Shown piece by piece: positions 10,603-23,900 of a stretch of 64,000 nt of DNA; position 1 is the stretch's first letter, and every line of letters begins with the position of its first letter. The stretch spans positions 2,728,001-2,792,000 of the forward strand of contig NC_057321.1 of the NCBI RefSeq assembly GCF_000687475.1, in the 5' to 3' direction. The position numbers were made by a program, and so were the translations under genes. The DNA comes from Ustilaginoidea virens. Taxonomy: Eukaryota > Ascomycota > Sordariomycetes > Hypocreales > Clavicipitaceae. The notes below the pieces were generated by a model. It saw only the letters and a program-made list of their open reading frames with translations, did not search any database and had not been told where the DNA came from.

Positions 10603-13600
10603 CTAATGCCTTAACTGCCGGCTCTAACGCCTTATCCGACAATACCAAAAATAAGCACGGCACTTAGCCCTTCCTATTAATATCGGCCTACCTAGGCTAA
10701 TAAATAGACCGTCTTAACAGAAGGACCAATAAACCTAGACCGACCTAGATTATAGAATAACCCAGCTAAAGCTCCCGCCAGCCTACCATAAGGCTACCGA
10801 TAAGCTATTCCGAAATACCCTTTAGAATACCCCTAAGAAGATCATACCTAAAAAGGGTTTAGCCAAAAAGATTATTCCCGAACTAGGTTTAATAATATAT
10901 CGAAGAAGATATTTAACCTCTTATATAGCTACTATATAGAGGATAGATATAGCGGCAAAATAGATAATTTCTTTATACTAAAGGTTATATCTTTCAAGAG
11001 TAAGTGCCGCCTATTAGGATTACCTAATAATATATTCGCCAAAGCCTTCTAAATTATACTTATCGGCGATACTAAAACCTTTTACTTTAATAATATTAAA
11101 TGTATTCGCGATACCCTCACTTTTAATAATATAGTCTGCAAAGTTAAAAGCCATTTCGAAAATAAGAGTACAGAGCAATTCTATTTACACTATTAGAATA
11201 GAATAATACTCTAATTAACTATCGCGAAATATCCCGATAAGTTAAAGCTAGAATGCCTTAATATCCTATTAGAAGAACTTTAATACCTATATCGTAGTCT
11301 TTTTCCACCCTTTACAGCTAATATAGAGCTTTACTAATAAGTCCTCAACGCTATAAGGGATACCCCTAAGTGTAGCTAGGCGCTATATCGTTATGCCCCT
11401 ATATTCGAAGGCCTTGCCGCTAACCTACGGCAATCCCTTTCTATCTACAAGTCAATTCATATAAATTAATAGCATTATTTCCTTCAATAATATCACAATA
11501 TTAACGATATTAATAATAATATGGCGCTATTTATAGACCGTAGATATAGTTAATCTAATAATCGGCATTAATGCCCTCAATACCGATTCGGCCTATAGCA
11601 GTAGTATTAACGGTAATAATAGAATCGCGCCTTTCTATCTAGGCCTTATTAAAGAAGATACTTCGTTTATAATAAAATAGGGTATTAGTTATCTAACCAC
11701 TCTGCTAAAGAGCAATAAGAATTAAAGGACCGATAGATAAAGAACTAATCCCACTATACTACCCCTAATAATAAGAAATTCTATATTTTCCTATAGAAAT
11801 ATAAAGAGCCTAGCCCCTAAGGCCTTAAAAAAGAAGAAGAAGAGGCTAACCTTAATAATATTATCGGTAATATCAAGGTAATAATAGCAGGAGATATAAA
11901 CTAGAATGCAGAGAATACTACCACACTATAAATTACAGCCATATAGTATTTCCTAGCCCCTAGGCAAGTAGAGCCGTCACTAATATTATCTATTGAGATA
12001 TTATAAGCCCTATAAGATGAATTATACCGATACGCCTTTTTATAAATTAACCCCTTCCGAATGCCCTTATTACTATTATCACCCGAACCTAGAAGTTCCG
12101 CCTTTCTAGAAGAAGAATATTATAGTAATTATACCTTCCGCAGAATCCTACTGGATACCGGCGCTTCTGGCCTATTAATAGCAGGCCTAGGTTAAGTAAA
12201 GGCCCTAATAAGATTGATAACGACCCTAACTATCGAGACGACTAATAAAAAGCATACAGTAAATTTTAGCGCAGGCTCTGCTATATCTTCCGGCATACTA
12301 AATATCCTTATGATATTTAGGAATATCCCCTTTTATATCCTTAATAGCGGTACCCCCTTCCTTTATTCTATTACAGATATAGATAGGATAGGCATAAAGC
12401 TTAATAATATTAATAACCTATTAATCTAAGGGGATACCAAGGTCCCTATTATCAGGAAATAGGGATATCTATAGTGGACTCTTAATACTATAGATACTGT
12501 AGCCTTCTATCTATCGTTATAGGAAATCTATTAGCTTTATTATCGATTCGGGCACCCCTCTATTAATAGGCTTACTAAATTGCTTCAATAGGCTGGTTAC
12601 AATGATATTGAGCGCAATATCATTAAGAGTATTGCCTATATATGCCATTAATGCTAGATAAACGCAAAGGCACCCAGCCGATTTAAATTTACGCTTAAAG
12701 ATAACGATACTAGCTAATTTAATTATAAGATTATCGTAGATATCCTTTATATTGATAATTGGCCGGTATTATATATTGTGGATGCCGCAATAAGCTTTTA
12801 GGCAGTTAGGTTCCTTAACCCTTAAAGATAGAAGGCCTAAGACGTTTAGAATGCCCTTAAGGAATACTAGATCGATACTTACTTTAGCCTACCGGATTAG
12901 ATAGTCTATAATGCCGGACTAAATTTTACTTCTGCCGAATTCCATTATAATGCCCGGCTTTTATCTATCAATATAGATAAAATCCCTATAGAAGCCCATA
13001 ATAGCATTAGTAAGGTCGAAAGATATCACGCCCCATTATGCAGAGCCTATACTATCATCAGTAACGAAGTAGGCGATCTAATAATAAAGGAACAGAAATT
13101 ACAGCTCGCTATAAAGGCTATTAATGACTCAGCTAGACCTAATAGTCTAGTGCTTACGTTATTAGTCTTTAGAGCGTATCCTCAACTTACGGATAACTCA
13201 CCGCCTAGCTTATTAGTATTATAACGCGCCTTAACGTTACGAAAGGCTACTAATAAAGCTAGGAAATGCCTCGCTAAGCGATAGGTTCGCAATACCCTTG
13301 CCTAATAGAACGGCCTAAATACCCAGCCTATCTACCGACTACCCCTATAGTTAGATATACAGGTATAGAGAGAAAAGAGTGGATAATATAGGCCGTACCG
13401 GCTAATCAGCCTTAATAGTAAGACCTACATCGTATAAATGCCATATGGCCTGGTTAAGTTCCGGTTAATAGTTATTAAGCCGTATAACTATAACCCCAAT
13501 ATAGATAATCCTAAAGATATCGTCTATACCGAAGGCCCGGCCTGCCCTAGCAGGCTAAAAGTTAGGATACCGGCTACACCCGCACCTCTAGCCGTAATAA

Positions 13601-15804
13601 TACCTATAGCCGAGATATTATCGATAATACCTATAGTCGCGATATTATCGATAATACCTACAGCCGCGATATATCTATCGCTAGCTACTAGCTCTAATCA
13701 AGTTAGGCCAGCATCACTATTACTACCGCTAGTATATATAATATCCGATATTATAATTAATAAGGACTAAAAAGAAGCTCTTATTAATACTATAGCTTCT
13801 AATACTATTATCATCGATATCTCTTTTTTAACCGTAAAAGAGTAAGCCGACCTGCAGTTTACTAGTCAATTATATCGGGAAGGGAAGATTATAACCCTAG
13901 GAGACCTTTTCGAATAGTCTAATTATATAGAGGTAGAAATATTATAAGCCCGCGATATATTCCGATTTATTACCTTTAATATCGGTAAATATAGAGCCCA
14001 ACATCTATTTAACTTATATATAATACGAGAAATTAAAGGTAAAGGCATAAATACCCTATATAAGAAGTCTAGGCTTATAATATAAAGTCATAGTGATAAC
14101 AAAAAGCAATTAATATTGACTCAATCCCCTACAATTCAATAGGCAAGTTAAAAGCTACTAATATTAATAGCTCTATTACTATAATATTCTTACGGCCTAT
14201 TCCTTTAGATACATAATATCACGCAGGCTTATATATAATCTTCCACAACCCTTAATCGTTTAATTATCGCTAAGCTACCTAAGTAAATAGCGCATTAATA
14301 CCCCGATAATACGATTATAGAAGTAGTAAAGCCACTATACAGAATAGCTAAGGCAGGTACCCACTGGTAGGCGATATACTTCCGGCACTATCGCGAGAAA
14401 TTGGGTATAACCATATTAACCTATGACCCCTATCTACTGATATCTAGCGATACTGACCGCAATGTTATTAACCGTACTAACGTTCCTGACTATACTGGCG
14501 ATACCATATGCTTCGGCATTATAGGTATGCAGACTAATAATACCCTCGGCCTAAGTGATAATACCTTCTTCTAATAGGAAGAATTAGAGCTCACTAAGGC
14601 AGGCTTTAATGCCAAGCCTAAAACAAGGCTATTACTAACTGTGCCCTTAATATTTAACGGATGTATCCTTATAATTAACCAAACTAACGGCATAATAACA
14701 TTATACTAAAAAGGTTAAAGCAAGAAGATCGCGACTATCGATAAGAATGCGCCTATAGCCTAGCGTAATTATATCGAATAATACGCTCGCGGTACTTATA
14801 TGGCTATAGTCTGCTAGCCCGAAGCGTCTTTTGACCTATCTATTATAGCATAATACCAGCAACCTGACCCTAACAATATCGCGAGGTTGAATAAGCGCCT
14901 TTAATAGCAGCGCGATAACCAAGATCATGGCTTATAGTATATCAATCTAGCCCTTACTATAGCCAAACTCTTTGTATTTATTGATGGATCCTTTGCCAAT
15001 AATAAAGATTTAAGCTCCCAGATTAGTTACGTAATTATGCTAGGGAATAAGGTAGATACTGCGAATAACGCCTTCCAATTAACCGGTAATATCGTCACTT
15101 ATAGCTCTATAAAGAGTAAGCGTGTAACGCATAGCGCATTCGCTTCGGAGCTATATAGCATAGTACAAAGGGTCGATATTGCATATGCAATAGGCACGAC
15201 CCTTAATATAATTACCAGCAGGTTGGGACTGCCGAAAGTTCCTACAGTAGTATGTATAGATTCTTTTTCGTTATACGAATGCCTTATTAAGCTAGGCACC
15301 ACGAAAGAGAAGAGGCTCATAATAAATATTATAGCCTTACAATAGTCATATAAGCGCTAGGAAATCTACGAAATTTGCTAGATTAATAGGAATAATAACC
15401 TTGCCGATGCGATAACGAAAGGAACGCCTAATAAAGCCCTTAAGACCTTCGTCGACCAAAATAGGGCTATTATATATATAGAAGGGTAGGTAAAAAGGCC
15501 AGTTAATATCTGACTGCATTTAGGTATAATTGGTGATATCATGGGTGGCAAGTATGTGGATTTTCCTATATTCAATGTTATATGCATTTGCTGCTTTTAC
15601 TGCATTTACTGCTGCCCCTTTTTGCCCCTTTGTTTTAGCTGCGATATTCAGTATATCGGCTGTACGGTATGACGCCGGCCACGCGGCGCGATAACATTAT
15701 CGGCGGCACAACCTGCCGAGACCGCGCCGCACTTTTCTTTCTATGTGTGCGCCTTATATTCTAGCGATTCCGATGTTTGCTTCTATAAAAAGAGAAGCTG
15801 CCAG

Positions 15805-16151
15805 TATCGGAATCGCTATCGCAAGGTGCCCAATTGGGCATATTGCGACGGATGTGCCGCGCACACCTAATGCGCACGATATAGCCACTTTGGCCACTTT
15901 GGCCCCTTTTGCCCTTTTACCCCTGAGCCCGGTAGGGCACGCGGGCAGCCCGGCCCGACTGCGCTGATGCACGTAACTACGGCACGCACAAAAAGGCCAC
16001 ATCGTGTAATTACCCTCTTTTGCTTCCTTTCTTTCCTTTTAGATAGTAGTCATTAGTAAAGCCAATAAATCCTTTACTTAGTAACCTCACGGTACATAAT
16101 ACCACGCGCGCGACCCTACGTACAACTGGGTACCCCGAGTTTATATCAACA
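15805..16151 (+). repeat. Copia-A 3' LTR
   Basis: 347 bp; first base pair TG changed to TA (TATCGG), end GTTTATATCAACA. Preceded by the purine-rich AAAAAGAGAAGC (15787-15798), the likely plus-strand primer. The 291 bp between the pol stop and this LTR are non-coding and shared with Copia-B and G. Confidence 0.9.
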
Positions 16152-16401
16152 CTTTATACTATACTATATAGCTCTGAAGTGAATACGCTTTGCGTTATAC
16201 GCTTGCTCTTTATAGAGCTATAAGTAATAATATTACTGGTCAGCTTAAAGGCGTTATCTATAGGGTTATCTTCTTTATTCCTTAGTATAATTACGTAACT
16301 AATCTAGGAGCTTAAATCTTTATTATTAGTAAAGGACCTGTCAATAAATATAAAGATCTTAGCTGTTGTAAGGGCTAAATTAATATACTATAGGCTATAA
16401 T
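16152..16401 (-). pseudogene. Copia-G slice 2 (RNase H N-terminal part)
   Basis: Minus-strand copy of the RNase H segment corresponding to Copia-B 44936-45184. It begins with the CTTTA target duplicate of Copia-A and ends with ATAAT (16397-16401), the left duplicate of Gypsy-B. The decayed frame keeps similarity to the FIDGSFANNKD region. Confidence 0.85.
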
Positions 16402-16643
16402 TGTTACGGGCTCGGGCTACGCCCGCGCTACAATATGGCTAAGACTCGGGCTGCGCCCGCGACTAGCCTAGAGAGTATTAGCACGGGGTCACAAGGCCTC
16501 GCTAAGAACTCGGCCCGTACTACATACAGGCATAAATAGACTACTTAGAGGCCCCTATTTAGGTCCTCTCTCTTCCCTCCTTAGTCTATTTAATATATTC
16601 ACTCGATGCCTATTCGCAGTAGCCCTAGGGCCAGTCCTTTATA
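16402..16643 (+). repeat. Gypsy-B 5' LTR
   Basis: 242 bp, TGTTACGGGCTCGGGCTACG to GGCCAGTCCTTTATA (end CA changed to TA). Shares the GGGCTxCGCCCG hairpin near its start with Gypsy-A and TRIM-1 LTRs, but differs over most of the rest. Confidence 0.9.
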
Positions 16644-16655
16644 TTTAAATAGACT
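16583..16655 (+). promoter_or_regulatory. Gypsy-B self-primer and primer-binding site
   Basis: AGTCTATTTAA (16583-16593, in the LTR) is the exact reverse complement of TTAAATAGACT (16645-16655), which starts one base after the LTR end. The geometry is identical to Gypsy-A1 but the sequence is different, so both halves changed together. This supports Tf1/sushi-type self-priming. Confidence 0.8.
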
Positions 16656-19600
16656 CTCTCAGCCTGAATATTATAACCTTATATTATAGAGCCAATAATA
16701 CAGGCTATATAAGACATCGAGATGAGTATACCTAGAGAAATAGGCCTAGATAACCCAAGACTATAACGCCCCCGATATAATATATATACCTAAGTAGAGC
16801 AGCTTGCAATAGGGTTATAATAGATAAAGGCATAAATGCAGATTAATACGTAATACCTTACTGCTATTACTGCCTTACTGCAGACCCTTTTCGTGAACTA
16901 ATTAAATAGCTCCTAAAATACTACCTAACCGGCCCTAGTCGTATAATAGAATAACCCCCTCCCTACTGCTTAGGATACCTAGCTAAAGCGTAAGCCGATC
17001 CTAATAGGGGACCCTTTTAATAGCAAAAAGGCTATATTTATAGCCTAGCGGACCTTTATGCAATATAAGCTTGAGGTCGATACGGATTTTATTAAAGATA
17101 AGAAGACCTAATAGATATTTATCTTTTAGAACCTATTATCTATAGTCTAATTATAAGTCGCAGCTTTCTTTAAGAATAGTGCGGCTTATAATTATAATAT
17201 AATAAAGTTTTTTAAATACCTCTAATATCTCTTTAAGGATTTATATCGGTAGAATCGTACTATTACTAAGCTTAAATACTCCTTACGCTAAGGCCTAAAA
17301 GAACTTTTTACCGCCTTCTTTATATAATTTAAGGAAAAACTTATACTTATTAGCGGTCTCGGTTAGCCTAAGGAAGTTAAGCTAAAATATCTTTAATTAG
17401 CACTTAATGCTTATATAACTAATAAGATTATTAGCCTTAGGGTCTCCCGCTATAATTACTATTCGGTAGTAAACCGCTATTAATAAATTGCTATTAATAT
17501 TAAGACTAGCCTAACTATTAACTACTAATTAAGCTTAATCTATTCCCGATTAACTTATACTTAGGATTCTAAAGGCGATATATAAATATTAGGTATTAAT
17601 AAGTTAGACTTAAAGGGTAATTAATATATATCTAAAGCGATATAGGTCTCTAAAGAATAATATAAGGATCGTAAAAAGAAAGGTCTTTATCTTTAATATA
17701 GCTCTCCTAAGTATTAGACGTTTATATATTACCTATTACTAGCAATCCGACCTAATATAATTAAGGTAGCCTTGCTTAATTTATAAATTATAAAGGTCGA
17801 AAGTAATAATAAAGATTAGGAAAAAGAATAGCTTTTAAACCTAATCTCGTTAGAGGGCTTAAGATATATATATAAACCCTAGCCTAATTATAAAAGGAAT
17901 TAAAGGAAATCGCAAAATAAATAGATAGATACCCTTTTTTAGTATTAATCTTATATAAATCCTATACCTTTATTAATACCTTAATCGACTTAGGATATAA
18001 TTACTATAGTACTATAAGTAAAAAGATAATATAATAGTTAGGCCTCTAATTTATCCGCCTACTATAATATAAGGAAATCGGAACGGTAGTAAATATTTAG
18101 AGCTATTTAAGAGAATATAAGGTAATATATTCTTCTATTACTTATATCGTCTATATAGCAATCGATATTAATAGATAGCTATCTATAGTTATACTTTATA
18201 TTATTCTAGACTTTATTTATAATATTATCTTTAGGATGCTTTAGATAAAGCACTATAATATTATACTATAGGCGAAGTAGTACTAATTAAAGATTAGATC
18301 GATAGGTAGCCTTATTATTAAGGAATTAATAAAAAGATAATAGGGTCTAATTATAGTAAATATCTTTAGCTTAATCTTCTATAATATACTAAAATAAGCG
18401 AAACGCTTTAAGGACTAATTAACTTCCTTTATTATAATAAGCTTATAGGAGATAATATATATCCTCTATATTATACTGCTACCTTATTAAGATTTTATCC
18501 TATAATCGCAAGAGCTATAGGTACTTTTAATAGAATTATAGGAATTTACTGACCTTTTTAATAAAGAAAAGGCTTTTAATCTCCCTCTACACTAAGGTAT
18601 ATTAGACTATTATATCTAGCTTAAAAAGATTATAGATAGGAGCTAGCTAGACTTACCTTAGGGCCTATTATATAATATACTATAAGACTAATTACTTAAA
18701 GTTTAGAAATAAGTAATTAACCTAATAGATAAAGGATAGATCTATATAAACTCCTTATTAGTAGTAGTATTAGTCTTATTAGCTAAAAAAGGGAATAGTA
18801 GGTAGTATTTTTATATTAATTACCGGGCCCTTAATAAGATTATAATCTAAAATTAATATCCCCTTCTTTTAATTAAGGAGATCTTATAATCCCTATCCTA
18901 GGCGAAATAGTTTACTAAGGTTAATATATATATAGTATTCTATAAGATACATATTATAGAGGGCGATAAATACTTAACTATATTCTATATATAATTCAGA
19001 CTATTTAAATGGCTTATTATGCTATTTAGCCTAACTAAGGCCCTTACGACCTTTTAAAGATATATTAATAAGGCCTTAGGGAATATATTAGGAGACTTTA
19101 TAATTGCCTACCTTAACGATATCTTAATTTATACTAAGGGATTAAAGGCAGACTATATAGGGTGTATTAAAGAAATCCTTTAATAATTATAAAAGGCCAG
19201 CTTAAATTTAGATCTTAATAAGTATAACTTTACAAAAGAAGAGGTCTAGTACTTAGGATATATTATAATAGCTAGAAAGAAAATCTATTTAGACCCTAAA
19301 AAGATTAAGGCTATTTAGAACTAAAAAGTACCTATAAAATTAAAAGGCGTTTATAGTTTTTTCGGTTTTACTAACTTTTATTATAACTTTATCCTAGACT
19401 TTTCCTACCTTATCGACTCTTTAGTTAGATTAATAAAAAAAGGGGTCCTATTTTAATAGTTAGACGAAAAAAAGGCGGTATTTTAAGCGCTTAAGTAGTA
19501 TTTTATATTATCTCTAGTTCTTATTTAATAGGATCCTAATAAAAAGATAGTCCTTAAGGTAGATAGTTCTAGTACGGCCCTTAATAACTATCTATTATAG

Positions 19601-20116
19601 GTCGGGGAAGATAATATACTCTACCCTATTATATACTATTCCGCTCGCTTATTAGATATAGAATAGAATTATACTATATATAATAAGGAACTCCTTACTA
19701 TTATCTCTTACCTTAAGGTATAATTAATAGAACTCCACTTAATAGCCTCCCTTTTTACTATCTTTACCGACTATAAAAACCTAAAATATTTCGCCTAATT
19801 ATAAGAAATATCTAAGCAATAAGCCTAATAGGCTAAAACTTTAATACTCTTTAACTTTTATCTTTAGTATAGGCTAAAGTTATAAGCCTAATGCCCTAAT
19901 ATACTTTCTCAATAGGAATAAAAAGCAGATAGGGCAGAGCTATAAATTAGCTAAATCCTAAAACCGCTATCTATTTTAGCATTTGATATAGATAAAATAG
20001 AAGGCAAAATAATACCGACTTTAGCCCTATAGATTATCCTATCTTACAGCCTATATATCTTTACTAACTCTTACCTTTAAGCTATCTAAAACTAAGCGAT
20101 ATCTAAAGATAGTATA

Positions 20117-20838
20117 TATTGCAATTCTAAAGGTCACTATAAAGCAAAGCCTTACTAGCTAGCTAGATGGCACAAGACTGTCTGCGACCTGTGACTTAAT
20201 CTTAGTATAAATACTAGATTCGTCACTAAGTCCTAAGACTATACAAGTGCTATAAAGCGAGGCAAGTGTAAAGGCAAAGCAAATATAAGATAACCAGAAT
20301 AACGCAGGGAAGGTGGAAGTTAAGAGGCATATAGTGCATTAACAGGTTCGATTGTGCTGCCCTTCTACTATCTAGAAAGAAGGGGGAAAGCTATCCTATA
20401 TATACACAAAGGAGGGGTGGGCCCAGGCATCCAGGGTAGCCAGTAAGAGGGCTCCCCGTAATGCTCGCTATGCCACGTATATGATACGTCAGCAACCCCG
20501 CTATATCCGGCCTTTCCAACCACCCTAACCACCGCACTAGTAACCAACTACCACGCTAGTGACTAACCACCACACTAGTAGACTAGCCACCACGCTAGTA
20601 GGCCGCCACTACGCTAGTAGGCCACCACGCTAATTTAGCAATGCCACACCTTTTTTAATAAGGCCTATCTTACTTGATATACAGTAAATAATCCACTGAA
20701 AATCCTCAAGGTAAAAGGCAAAGGCCTAAAGGTTAGTAAAACTACCGTAAGTCTAAGAGGCGGTATGAGGGCCAGAAGGTCAGTAGGCTAGTAGGGCATT
20801 AGGCCAGCAGCCTATTAGGCTACTATAGGATTTTAACA
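20117..20838 (-). repeat. Copia-C 3' LTR with internal minisatellite
   Basis: 722 bp, plus-strand view TATTGCAATTCTAAAGGTCA to GGATTTTAACA, followed at 20839-20849 by CCCCCTCTGAT, the complement of the polypurine tract (also seen in Copia-D at 35296). Degenerate tandem units of the type CCACGCTAGTAGGC occupy about 20517-20637. Confidence 0.85.
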
Positions 20839-20966
20839 CCCCCTCTGATTAGCTACTGTAGTAGCAAGCTAATCGTCGTATAAAGAATAGGGAAAGAAAA
20901 TGCAGTAAAAGTGCTAAGGAAAAACATAGGAAAAACCTTAGTAAAAGTAGTATAAGTTAGTATAAG

Positions 20967-23900
20967 TTAGCAGGCCCTAAGACCTAGTAACTCACGGAAC
21001 CTAGTAAATTTAGGGCCCGGCAGTGGCTTGGTAAGACCGTCAGCGGGCATACTATTAGTAGGTAAGTAGGTAATTTTAACCAAGCCCAGCTGGGCTTGCT
21101 CCCTAATATACCGGAATTTTAATAGTGTATGCTTAGTGCGAGTATGCTGATTAGGGTCGTTAGAATTCGAAATGGAGCCTTGGTTATCGCAGTATAGCGG
21201 TATAGGGCGTAGAATATTAATTTCTAGCTCTTTACAAAGGTTAGAAAGCCACTGTACCTTACGGATAGTCTCAAGTAATGCATCAGTTTCAGCTTCTAAA
21301 GTAGATAGTACTACTAAAGAGGCTCGCTTAGAACGCCAGCTAATAGGACCACTATTAATAGTAGTAAGGAAGCCTCCAGTTGATTTAGAAGTTTCTTTAC
21401 AGTTAGCAAAATCGCTATCAGAATAAGCGGTTATAATAGGCTGTTAGTTGCTTTTAGTAAAGCAAATAGCTTGGTTCTCAGTGCCTTTAAGGTAGCTAAA
21501 GCTGCCTTTTGCAGCATTTAGATGCACATTAGTTGCTTTAGACATAAACCGAGAGAGGTATTGAGTAGGAAATGCTAGGTCGGGTCTAGTCATTATTATA
21601 AGCTACATTATAGTGCTAGTAAGGCTCTGATAAAGGCTTTGATCAGTAGGGCTAAGGTCTTTTCCACTAGATTCATTAAGAATTCCTGGTTGAAGTGGAA
21701 TAAGCTGAGGTTTAGTATCCTGTAAGCCGAATTTAGCTAGGACCTCTGCTATAAATTGGGCTTGGTGTAGCTACAATAAACCTTCCTTCCTATTTTGTAT
21801 AATTTATACGCCTAGGAAGAAGGAAGCCGGACCGCGGTCTTCTATAGCATAGACCTTATAAAATTTCCTTTTTAGCTGGTTAATATAAGTTATATTTAGA
21901 CCAACTAATAGGCAATCGTCAACATAAGTAACGATAAAGGTGCTGGTTTGCTTATTATAAAAGACGGCAGCATCAGAAGCTAAAGGTAAAAAACCTTCAT
22001 TAGAAATCAGATCTTTTAGCCGGTGTTGCTATTCGCGGGGTGCTTGTTTTAGCCCGTATAGGGCCTTCTTTAATAAAATAGCTTGCTTTATAGAAGGGTC
22101 AAAGCCAGCTTCTTTAAGCAAAGTTAGTAGCTGTTGTTGTTGAATATTAGACCAAAGCTTGCTATCGCTATTAGTTAGTAGTAAGCTCTCTGTAAATTCA
22201 AGAAATCCGTTAGGAATATCTATTTAAATAGTCTCAGAAAGCTCGCTATTTAAAAAGGCACCTATAAAGTCAATTTGCTCTATTTCCCAGTTATTACTAG
22301 CAGCTAAAGCCAGTATAACCCTCTAGGTAGGTGGGATAGAGGTAGAAGCATAGGTATGCTGGAAGTCCTTCCCTTCGACTTGCATAAAGCCTTTTACTAC
22401 TAATCTAGCCTTATATTTTATAGGCTGATTATTAGCATCCTTTTTAACCCGAAAAACAGGCCTATTGCGTATAATTTTCCTATCAACAGGAACACTAGAC
22501 TTAGGAATAAATTGGAAGACTTTAGTATCCAAAAGCTACTCGAATTCCTTAAATAGTGCCTTTATCCAAAGGTCTTTTTCTTCTTTAGGACTTTATAGCA
22601 CATCCTTCCAGCTATTAGGCGTACCATCAGGGGCCTTCTTGCCTAGCTTACGCTTAGCTGCATAGTAGGAATCCCATATCAGGTGGTATAAAGCATTACC
22701 TTCCTGAGGGAATAAGTCGGTAGGGCCGGTAGGGTTAGTAGGGCCCGTAGGCCCAGTAGGGCTAGTAGGGCCCGTAGGGCGAGTAGGATCAGCAGGGCCA
22801 GCAGGGCCAGCAGGGCCAGTAAGGTCGGTAGGATTAAGGCTGGTAAGGATATCTATAAGGTCATCCTTTGCAGTAGCTGGGGACTATATTGTAGGACGGT
22901 AATCTATAGCAGCATTAGTATTGGTAATACTGGTAAGATTAGTAGGGTCCGAGATGCTTTCTAGGTCATCCAGAATAACATTAGTATTATTAATGTTAGT
23001 AAGGTTAGTAGGGTCAGGGATGCTTTCCAGGTCATCCAGTAAAATAGCAGGTTCTTTACTGCTAGATACCCCCTCTGAACCTGTATTTTGCCCTCTGTGA
23101 AAGTCTCCTTCTAGGCTATTAGAAATAGGGCCTATACCTTCATTTTGATAAATAAAAGTAATAAAAGTTGTTTTAGTAACAACCTTCTTCTTTAGAAGGT
23201 AGACTAGGTAAGTATTATTACCTAGAGTGGCAAGGAGCCTACTAGGCTCGGTACGGGGCGCTAATTTTCTGCTTTTTACACGCTTTTCGTGTGGTATAAG
23301 CACTTCAATAGCTGCTCCAATAGCCCTAAGGTTAATAAGGTCAAGGTAGTGCTCCGGTGTTATCTGGTCATAATCTTTTAATAGCTCCTAATAGGGGCTA
23401 GAAGGTCTATTAGTAATAGCTGTTATATTTACTAGCATAACAACGCCAGCAATTACAGTAGACCAGAGGTTAGATGGTAGCCTTGACCAGGCCATAGTAG
23501 CATGTAGCCTGTCAGCTATAACCCTAATGGAACGCTTAGCTAGGCCGTTTTATTCGTAAATATAGGGGCAAGAGGTATTAAAAGCTATACCCTGTTCGAC
23601 AAGCCAATCACTAAGCATTTTGTTAATTTCATTTCCACCATCATAGTGGAATTCAACAGGCGTTTTACCATATCTGACCTGTAGGCTCTGTATAAAGCTC
23701 TGTAATGCTTTAAATACAACGGTGCCTTCCCTATTAGGCAGCAAGTAAAGCCAACGGAATCGGGATTTTCTGTTTACTAATATAAGGGCAATAGGTTGTT
23801 TGTTATATGGTATAGGTAATATAGCAAAAGTATCACCTTCTATAATATCCAGGCATTTAGCTGGATTAGGTATCGCATTTTTAGAAGGTCTTCTAACCTT

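Larger units (their letters stand above)
3603..15513 (+). pseudogene. Copia-A gag-pol relic
   Basis: Split by Gypsy-A1 and a solo LTR, both within gag. The probable start codon is ATA at 3603, where ATG is expected by the aligned frame. The gag core runs about 10900-11450. An aspartic-protease motif DTGAS is intact at 12154-12168. A GAG-pre-integrase region RFGHPSINRLTKLLQ and integrase core (Asp in IIVDILY, DAGLNF, the Glu in EAHNSISKVERY) lie about 12540-13310. RT lies about 13850-14900, with MQTNN at 14527-14541 where the family has MQTDD. RNase H is best preserved at 14970-15400 (FIDGSFANNKD; SAFASELYSIVQ). Many TAG/TAA stops stand at Gln/Trp positions. The stop TGA is at 15511-15513; 15514-15804 is non-coding up to the LTR. 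Non-functional. Confidence 0.88.
2872..16151 (+). mobile_element. Copia-A, full-length copia element with two nested insertions
   Basis: Both LTRs are 347 bp (2872-3218 and 15805-16151) and begin TGTCGG/TATCGG and end ATCAATA/ATCAACA. Duplications CTTTA flank it at 2867-2871 and 16152-16156. Removing Gypsy-A1 (3804-9445) and a solo LTR (10332-10602) leaves an internal region of about 6.66 kb, equal to Copia-B's. Order: LTR, leader, gag, protease, integrase, RT, RNase H, short 3' tract, LTR, the Ty1/copia order. It is heavily RIP-decayed. Confidence 0.92.
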
